From the NCBI GenBank assembly GCA_027563935.2, contig CM050450.1:7981957-8045956 (forward strand): a stretch of DNA of 64,000 nt. The letters run 5' to 3'. The notes beneath the pieces were generated by a model, which saw only the letters and a program-made list of their open reading frames with translations, was not told the DNA's origin and did no database searches. This document shows positions 58,250 through 64,000 of this stretch, one piece after another. This stretch comes from Costus lasius. Lineage: Eukaryota > Streptophyta > Magnoliopsida > Zingiberales > Costaceae. Position 1 is the first letter of the stretch. The number at the start of each line of letters is the position of its first letter. A program made the translations under genes and the position numbers.

Positions 58250-59540
58250 TTATTTCATCATGCTACACTTACATCCAATAGAATGATTAACACAAAATAG
58301 GGATTTAGAAAAATTAACATCCAGTTTCAATCTATATAAACCATCAATAAGAATTCCAGAGCCAATACAGGAATCATGTTTAAATAAATTGAAACATCTA
58401 TGTCCAAACTTAAAATCAAACCCACATTCATCAAGTTTTGAAACTAAAATTAAGTTTCTAGAAATTGAAGGTACATAGAGAGTTTGCATTAGATCCAACT
58501 GATAGCCAGAATCTAACACTAATCTATAAGTCCCTATGCCTACAATTGAGACCTTCTTTCGATTTTCCATAAATAAGAAGTTCTCAGTTGGGTTTATGGT
58601 TTGGATTGTAAGGAATCTCTGCATCATATTGGAAACATGAGTTGTAGCACCAGAATCAAGCCACCAAGAATTAGAAGGAACTTCAGTTAAGTTTAGTTCA
58701 GAACATAAAAAAAGGTCATAAGTACCTTTCTTTTCGAACCAAGTCTTGCGTTTCAGACAATCTTTCTGATAATGTCCCTCCTTTTTACAGAAGTGACATT
58801 TATCTGTTTTTTGTTCCTTCTTATTTACATTAGCAACCTGTGATACTTTAACAGGTGCTTTCTTCTTAAATTTCTTGGCCCTTGGCTTACTTGCTCCTTG
58901 ACCCATAAGGTTAATTGAATGAACTCCTTGCTTCTTAAGTCTTGTTTCTTCTTGAGTAAGCATACTGGCTAATTCTTTAACATTCCACTTGTCCTTTATA
59001 GTGTTGTAGTTAATTTGAAAAGGCCCATACTCAGAAGGTAACGAGTTCATAATGAATTGCACTAAAAAGGAGTCATCAACTGTCATACCCAGGGTCCTTA
59101 ATTTTGCTACAATATTTGTCATCTCTAGAACATGTTGTTGCATACTACGCGACCCATCATACTTCATGGTCGTGAGTTCAGCCATTAATGTTCCTGCAAG
59201 AGATTTGTCTGCAGGACGAAAGCGTTCTTCCACAAGCTTAAGATACTCTTTAGCAGTTTCAATTTGTGGAATAGTAGTCTTAATGTTGTTAGCAATTGTC
59301 ATTCGCATGAAACTAAGACATAATCTATTAGATCTTTTCCATGCTTTATAGTTTGACTTTTCTTCCTCACTGCTCCTATCAGTAATGGCAGTAGGCTTTT
59401 CTTCTAATGGTGTTAAGTCAAGATCCAAAACACCTAAGTGGAAATTGACTTGTTCGCACCATTCAGAAAAATTCAACCCATTGAACACAGTAACAGAAGA
59501 AGCATGCAAATGAAGAGAAATAGCTGCACAAATATAAAAT
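58250..59540 (-). pseudogene. Copia gag and protease
   Basis: Open on the minus strand from about 59540 to 58250: ISLHLHASSVTVFNGLNFSE, HLGVLDLDLTPLEEKPTA, capsid UBN2-like sequence, the knuckle CHFCKKEGHYQKDC and protease motif WWLDSGATTHVSN, then YRLKLDVNFSKSLFCVNHS. No ATG is in frame at the 5' end; the frame opens after a ttatatttgtgcag that looks like a 3' splice site, so the start codon may lie in an upstream leader exon or be lost. Confidence 0.85.
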
Positions 59541-59575
59541 ACTCAATCAATTTTGGATTCAAATATTTATAACAT

Positions 59576-60000
59576 CAAAATATATTGTAGGTTTCCTTTG
59601 GGTAAACCCAACAATATATTGTCATAAATTAAATGCTTTGAAACTTTTAAATAATTACCTAAATATTGTTAAATATAATTAGTATCTTTGGATACATAAT
59701 TATATTTAACAATAAATTTCCTTTCATTATGTTTATTAGTCATATAATATTGATTTACCTTTGGGTAAAATCAAAATACATACTAATAAACATAATTATG
59801 CATTAATGATTTATTGTTATATAAATAAATCAAAAATATTATTGTTTTTAATAATAAATGATCACTTTGGTGATTAACATTTATTATTAAAAGAGGTGCA
59901 CATTAATATTTAATAATAAATAATTACTTTGGTGATTAATATTTATTATTAAAAGAATTTAATTTAATAGTTTGATCACTTTGGTGATGCCAAACTATTG
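59576..60000 (-). repeat. Six consecutive hairpins with CTTTGG apices in the copia leader
   Basis: Inverted repeats centred on ctttgg at 59596, 59686, 59759, 59865, 59927 and 59979. Stems include aatatattgt/acaatatatt, attgttaaatataattag/its complement, gtttattagt/actaataaac, ttttaataataaatg/catttattattaaaa and aatagtttg/caaactatt. On the element's sense strand the apex reads ccaaag. More imperfect repeats follow to about 60170. Confidence 0.85.
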
Positions 60001-60441
60001 ATCTTAATTTTCATTCACTAATGTGTGAATAATATGGATATGTGATATAGATCTATATACATAAGTAAACATAAGTTGTGAAAGTCATGCGCACAGGATA
60101 ATTACATTATATCTTATGTGCAAATTTATACACATAAGTAAAGTTATAATAAAACTTCACTTATACGTAAACAATAATTCATGTTGTTCACGAATAATTT
60201 CATGCGGGGTAAAGAGAGAAGTAAACAATTGTGCACTTCTATTTATAATATATCTTTACTTTATTTACCAAAATACCATAAACCATTAAATCAAAACATT
60301 AACATGTGACATTACAATATTAAAACTTTCCTTTTATTTATAAAATTACCCTAAATCATTAAATCAAAACACATAGCACGTTTCGACATCAAAGAAAGTT
60401 CTATTTATTTACTTGAATGCCCCCAAACATAAAAACATTAA
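60001..60441 (-). other. Copia leader, distal part
   Basis: AT-rich, with repeated cataagtaaa and ttatgtgca motifs (60060-60160). No LTR, PBS or ORF. Ends where the third Harbinger-like element starts. Confidence 0.5.
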
Positions 60442-60738
60442 GGTTGTGTTTACTGAAGAGGAAAGAAACAAGAGGAAAAGGAAAAGAAGAAAAGAAAAGA
60501 AAAAGGATGGAAGGGAAAAGGAAGATCACGTGATTGCCACGTGATTGATAAGCGTGCCCTAGTATACCTGGGAGCGTCGATGGCGGACGGACGATGACGG
60601 CTGGCGGCTGACGGCGGGTGTGGACGGCAAAGACGGACGCCGAAGGCGGAGCGAGCGGCGAACGGCGAAGGCGGCTGCGGCGACGACGAAGGCGAAGGCG
60701 AACGGCGGCTGCGGCGAGCGGCGAAGGGGAAGGTGAAC
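60442..60738. mobile_element. PIF/Harbinger-like element with GC-rich cargo (3), left part
   Basis: Begins ggttgtgtttactgaagagg after a taa (60439-60441), like the ends of elements 1 and 2. A purine-rich stretch is followed by a GC-rich core of ggcgaacggcg/gcggctgcggcgac repeats (60580-60730). No right end: the LTR at 60739 cuts it. Confidence 0.55.
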
Positions 60739-61211
60739 TGTCAGGGATCGGAGGAGTTTGGGTGTAATTGCTATGTTACTCGACCCTGACGATGTCATTT
60801 TGCCCCAAAACTTTGGGGATAGGTAAATCCATGGGTGTTATGGGTTTGGCACATGTGTGCCATGTGTTTTGGTCATCCGGGTTGTGATGCGCTCGGGGGG
60901 CTGTCCCGGGTCATCAAAATATGCGTGGGGGATTATATTTTCACAAGTACTCCAGGATGGGGGACTCAAATGTGTAAATTTAGCCTACCCAACCCTTGTG
61001 AAGCCTACTACTCACACTCCCCAAAATGTGTAAGTGGGGTAGTATTGAGAGGGGTGGTAGTGCTTTGGTTAAATGCAGTCTTGTGATCCCATGCAAGTAT
61101 AAAATTGCAAGGTTCTACACACCTGCCCTCTCTACCAAGTCATAGGTCTAGGGTCTACTTAATGTCCACTTAGTGTCTGTTATATGTTTTTGTGTCTTGT
61201 ACTGTTGCCTC

Positions 61212-61219
61212 TATAAATA
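61212..61219 (+). promoter_or_regulatory. TE4 LTR TATA box
   Basis: tataaata in gcctctataaataatataac, 474 bp into the LTR. If used, U3 is about 0.5 kb and R plus U5 nearly 2 kb, an unusually long transcribed leader. Confidence 0.6.
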
Positions 61220-61839
61220 ATATAACAGCGGGGTGTTCGGTTGAGTCATTTCACTGAGCATTTTACTCGCCGTCTTGTGAAAGCTTGTGTTCCTTGTGCC
61301 TTCGATTACTTGCGTTGCCTTCGGATTGTTGCCTTGGATCGGTTGAGCACTACTCCTTAGCTGGGTGTGACGACCTAGGTGTGCGGGGTACACACCCAGA
61401 CCCCTCTGCATACTCATAGAGGTTATGAGCAGGGAGAGACCCTCATTTTGGGGTGAGGCCTGATGTAGAAGGGGGCAAAACCAATAATAAATGGATTAAG
61501 ATGTTTTGCATGGACCATGGAGGAGCATGGGACACTTAGCAAAAATTATAGCCTTGTACAGAAGTGTACAAGCACAGAAAAAAAATGTGGCATGGGTGAG
61601 TCTCGAACCCATGACCTAAGAGAGTGCTAAACCTTATGTTGCATGGGATGGCCAACCTGAGCTTGGGTCATTCGCTGATAAGGGAAGGGGCGCATTCTAC
61701 TTATAGTCTTCTTTGGCTTCACCAATCTCAAAGCACAATCGAAGGGCTGATGAGCTTGGGCGTAAGTGAAGCAAATCGAATTAGGGGAAAACCCTAATCG
61801 GCAGCAAAATCAATCCGAGTTTTGGTGCTTGCGGCTGCT

Positions 61840-62420
61840 ACCTTCCTTGGGCGATTGGAGGGCGATTTCCATCCACTTTCCGGCCATCTTCCACCTTCAG
61901 CTCCGGCGAGCTTTGAAGGCCCTTTGAGAGAGCTCAAAGGGTGCGGCAACTCCTGCTATTGTCGAGCCTTGGAAGAGGAAGGCCGCAAGGGAGAAGCAGC
62001 CACTCTCGGCTGTGTGGAGAGCAACCTGCAGCAGCACATCCGCCACCTTCACCTCCATTCCGGCGAGCTTTGGAGGCTCCTTGAGCTTCAAGGAGTGCGG
62101 CAGCTTGAGGGCTGTTGTGTCTTGGAGGGCGGCAGCAAAGGGGAGAGGCTCCCCCACTCTCGGTTCACTTGGAGCAGCAGCTCCGGCCATCTCCACCTTC
62201 ATTTCCGGCCACCTTGAGGGTGCTTGAGCTGAGGGGAGGCGACCACCTGCTGGTGGGGCGACATTGGAGAGGAGGCAGCAGGTTGAGGGTGCTCTATCAC
62301 CTTCAGCCACTAGGGGAAAGGAGTTCCCCTTCTCACGGCAGCTAGGGGATAGTGTTCCCCTTGCATTCAGCTTGGTTGGTGACTTCGGGGCAGCAGCTTG
62401 GGCGGCTTGTGGAGGACACT
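61840..62420 (+). repeat. GC-rich duplicated block in TE4 LTR
   Basis: Sentences such as caccttcagctccggcgagc-ttgaaggcccttt-gagagctcaaaggg (about 61888) recur with changes at about 62048 (cacctccattccggcgagct, then gagcttcaagg) and partly at about 62180. Each has a small inverted repeat of the aaagg/cctttga kind. Confidence 0.6.
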
Positions 62421-63199
62421 TCCGGCGGTCCAAGGGTGGTTTCCGGCGAAGGGCAACCGAGGCTATCTTGTACACACCGCTCCCAAAGGTCGGGCGACCT
62501 TTGTAGGTATAACTTTACTTGCTTACTAGATTTCTAGGGATAGCTTGTAAATTGTGTAAGAACTGCTGTGTAGTGTAAGCGTGAGGTTTTTGATCCCTCA
62601 GCCCACATTGGGTAGTGGAGGGGTTTTCCTCACTTTTGATATATTGTGTACTGCCTGGCCAGCTGAGGCCTCGGTGTGATTAGGGGCGGGCGCACCTACT
62701 TCATAGGGCGTACCCTCCTTGCTGTGTAGTGGTTGATATACTGCTTAGGATCGGGGCATATGTCTAGTGCCCGACTACTGTATTGCCTGTGATTCGTGTG
62801 TGTGGAGATTGCACAGGGCGCTACGTATTAAGGACGGTCCTTGAGAGGCATATTGGGTTGAGGAGCAACGTGTGCTGCCCACCCGCCGCTCATTGACGTA
62901 GGTCTAGGGCTAGGAGAAGATTAGGCCCAGACCATCAGATATCAGCCCGGGAGCGCAGTGATCCACAGAGCGCAGAGGCATTTGATCGGGGCACGAGACT
63001 TACCCATCAGGGGTCCAGTGTGGTTCGAGTTGGCGCATCGATCTTAGACTTCCGCATCGCGCACGTGCACAGAGCGCGTGTATTTGAGTGTTAGGCTGAC
63101 GGGTTACGCTCTGTGTAACTTGTGATACCAGAGTTACACAGTGTGTAAGTCGTGCCATCACCCTCAATTTACACAGCGAAAAATTGGGGCGTGACAGTT

Positions 63200-63211
63200 T
63201 GGTATCAGAGC
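63200..63211 (+). other. TE4 primer binding site (initiator tRNA-Met type)
   Basis: tggtatcagagc three bases after the LTR end tgaca; same PBS as TE1. Confidence 0.9.
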
Positions 63212-63408
63212 CCAGCGCACCAGTAACAACTCAACCTGACAAGCAGTGGTTGTGTGTGACACTGAGATATAGACGTGAGTTGTTGTGCTGTTTGGGAGTT
63301 GCGTACGTCGGTGCTTAGCGCCGGGGCGTAAATCCTCAGTTACACGACTTATCGATCAGTTTCGGGGTCCATTCAACCGTCAGCACAGTTCACCCATCAC
63401 AGCACCAG

Positions 63409-64000
63409 ATGGCAGAGTCAGAGCTACCAGAGTTGCTTGATCTGGATGAGAGGTTCACCAGATTAGAGCATGCAGTTGGGATTGAGGAGGGTGAATGGCA
63501 TGGAGATCCACTAGCTGAGCGGATGCAGACGCTCAGGGAACTCCTTCTGCATCATGAGCATGTTAGTGATGCTGGAGTCCAGAGGCTAGAGTCTACTGTA
63601 GAGACTCTCACAGCCGAGATAGCCATGTTGAAGCTAGCCTTAGCCCAGGTAGCTTCAAACCCGCCTACACCCACAGCTGGGGTCGGGCCTTCACAGCCAG
63701 TAGCGAAGCGCCATATACCTGACCCGTCTACCTTTGGAGGAGCCAGGGTAGCAAAAGAGCTAGAAAACTTCCTGTTCGACATGGAGCACTACTTCAAAGC
63801 GGCTCGGGTGCCAGAAGAGGACAAAATTGAGGTTTGTGCATCGTTCCTCACTGGAGATGCCAAAGTCTGGTGGAGGACTTCTGTAGCCCCGAGGACCGAG
63901 GGAGAGCATCCCGAGGTTGTGTCGTGGGAGGATCTAAAGTTAGAGATGAGAGCTCAATTTAGACCTGCGAACACCTTATTTACTGCTCGCATGCAGTTCA
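63409..64000 (+). CDS. TE4 gag, N-terminal part, open to window end
   Basis: ATG at 63409, 197 codons without a stop to the right edge. Residues 5-40 and 55-85 are heptad-like acidic/leucine-rich helices (LDERFTRLEHAVG, VQRLESTVETLTAEIAMLKL), probably coiled coil. The Retrotrans_gag capsid domain begins at HIPDPSTFGG and includes ELENFLFDMEHYFKAARVPE, EVCASFLTGDAKVWWRTSV and WEDLKLEMRAQFRP. The only undamaged retroelement reading frame in the window; with the Met-type PBS it fits a chromovirus. Confidence 0.88.
   Translation, partial: MAESELPELLDLDERFTRLEHAVGIEEGEWHGDPLAERMQTLRELLLHHEHVSDAGVQRLESTVETLTAEIAMLKLALAQVASNPPTPTAGVGPSQPVAKRHIPDPSTFGGARVAKELENFLFDMEHYFKAARVPEEDKIEVCASFLTGDAKVWWRTSVAPRTEGEHPEVVSWEDLKLEMRAQFRPANTLFTARMQF

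Larger units (their letters stand above)
41949..60441 (-). mobile_element. Ty1/copia element, split by A2, 5' end not in window
   Basis: Minus-strand order gag-PR-IN-RT-RNase H is diagnostic of Ty1/copia. The 3' LTR (tgtaagaatt...gatcttaca in sense) is present but cut by A2. The 5' LTR and PBS are absent: the leader runs to about 60441, where a Harbinger-like element begins, itself cut at 60739 by another gypsy element. The missing 5' LTR, with TSD ggtat, probably lies right of 64000. Coding damage is modest. Confidence 0.85.
60739..63196 (+). repeat. 5' LTR of a fourth gypsy element (TE4)
   Basis: Starts tgtcaggg and ends gggcgtgaca (TGTCA/TGACA termini), directly before the PBS. 2458 bp. 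Candidate TSD tgaac cannot be tested because the 3' end is outside the window. Many short open frames in the GC-rich right half (61822-62537) are LTR sequence. A tRNA-like agtctcgaaccc (B-box complement, 61599-61610) within about 61490-61665 may mark a SINE remnant. Confidence 0.82.

Noticed and set aside
61585..61665. tRNA gene on the minus strand
   Set aside because: Only a B-box-like gggttcgagact is convincing; no cloverleaf could be drawn. At most a SINE remnant.

Overview
This is flowering-plant nuclear DNA: a fragment of one conserved host gene followed by a deep nest of plant LTR retrotransposons and small DNA transposons. The host gene has GT-AG introns, and the LTR elements belong to plant clades (Athila, Tekay/Del-like chromovirus, Ty1/copia). 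I cannot name the species.

Layout. (1) 1-12159: the 5' half of a minus-strand gene for TAF1, the largest TFIID subunit. Four exons can be placed (11350-11235, 10741-10679, 10541-10496, 2328-2071). An 8.2-kb intron holds a decayed LINE, hAT-like elements and two Tourist-type foldback MITEs. (2) 12165-38335: TE1, a Ty3/gypsy chromovirus on the plus strand with TSD ggtta. Four later insertions interrupt it: a Tourist-like MITE (itself split by a hAT MITE) and an Athila-type solo LTR in its 5' LTR; a whole minus-strand Athila element (A1, 17128-29767, TSD gtata) in gag; and a minus-strand copia-like solo LTR in the integrase region. (3) 38341-41948: host DNA with two PIF/Harbinger-like elements that carry GC-rich tandem repeats. 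(4) 41949 to about 60441: a minus-strand Ty1/copia element whose 3' LTR was split by a second Athila element, A2 (42115-55164, plus strand, TSD gatct). A2 carries a hAT MITE in its 3' LTR and a DNA element in its integrase. (5) 60442-60738: left part of a third Harbinger-like element, cut by (6) a further Ty3/gypsy element with LTR 60739-63196, PBS and an open gag reading frame running off the right edge.

All polyproteins that can be read to their end carry stops, frameshifts or deletions, so these elements look non-autonomous; only the truncated gag at 63409-64000 is open as far as seen. Element boundaries are well supported because TSDs, LTR pairs, empty sites in the sister LTR, or the interrupted reading frame mark nearly every insertion.

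The most unusual signals are non-coding. Clusters of a CACGG/CCGTG palindromic motif occur in the Athila LTRs and again inside both Athila elements, between integrase and the 3' ORF, with a TATA-like box after the cluster in A2. This suggests a second, internal promoter. The copia leader contains six consecutive hairpins whose apices all contain CTTTGG. Both Athila elements keep a short stem-loop just after the integrase stop and a GCAGTG hairpin near the 3' end; the latter is amplified into an array in A1.
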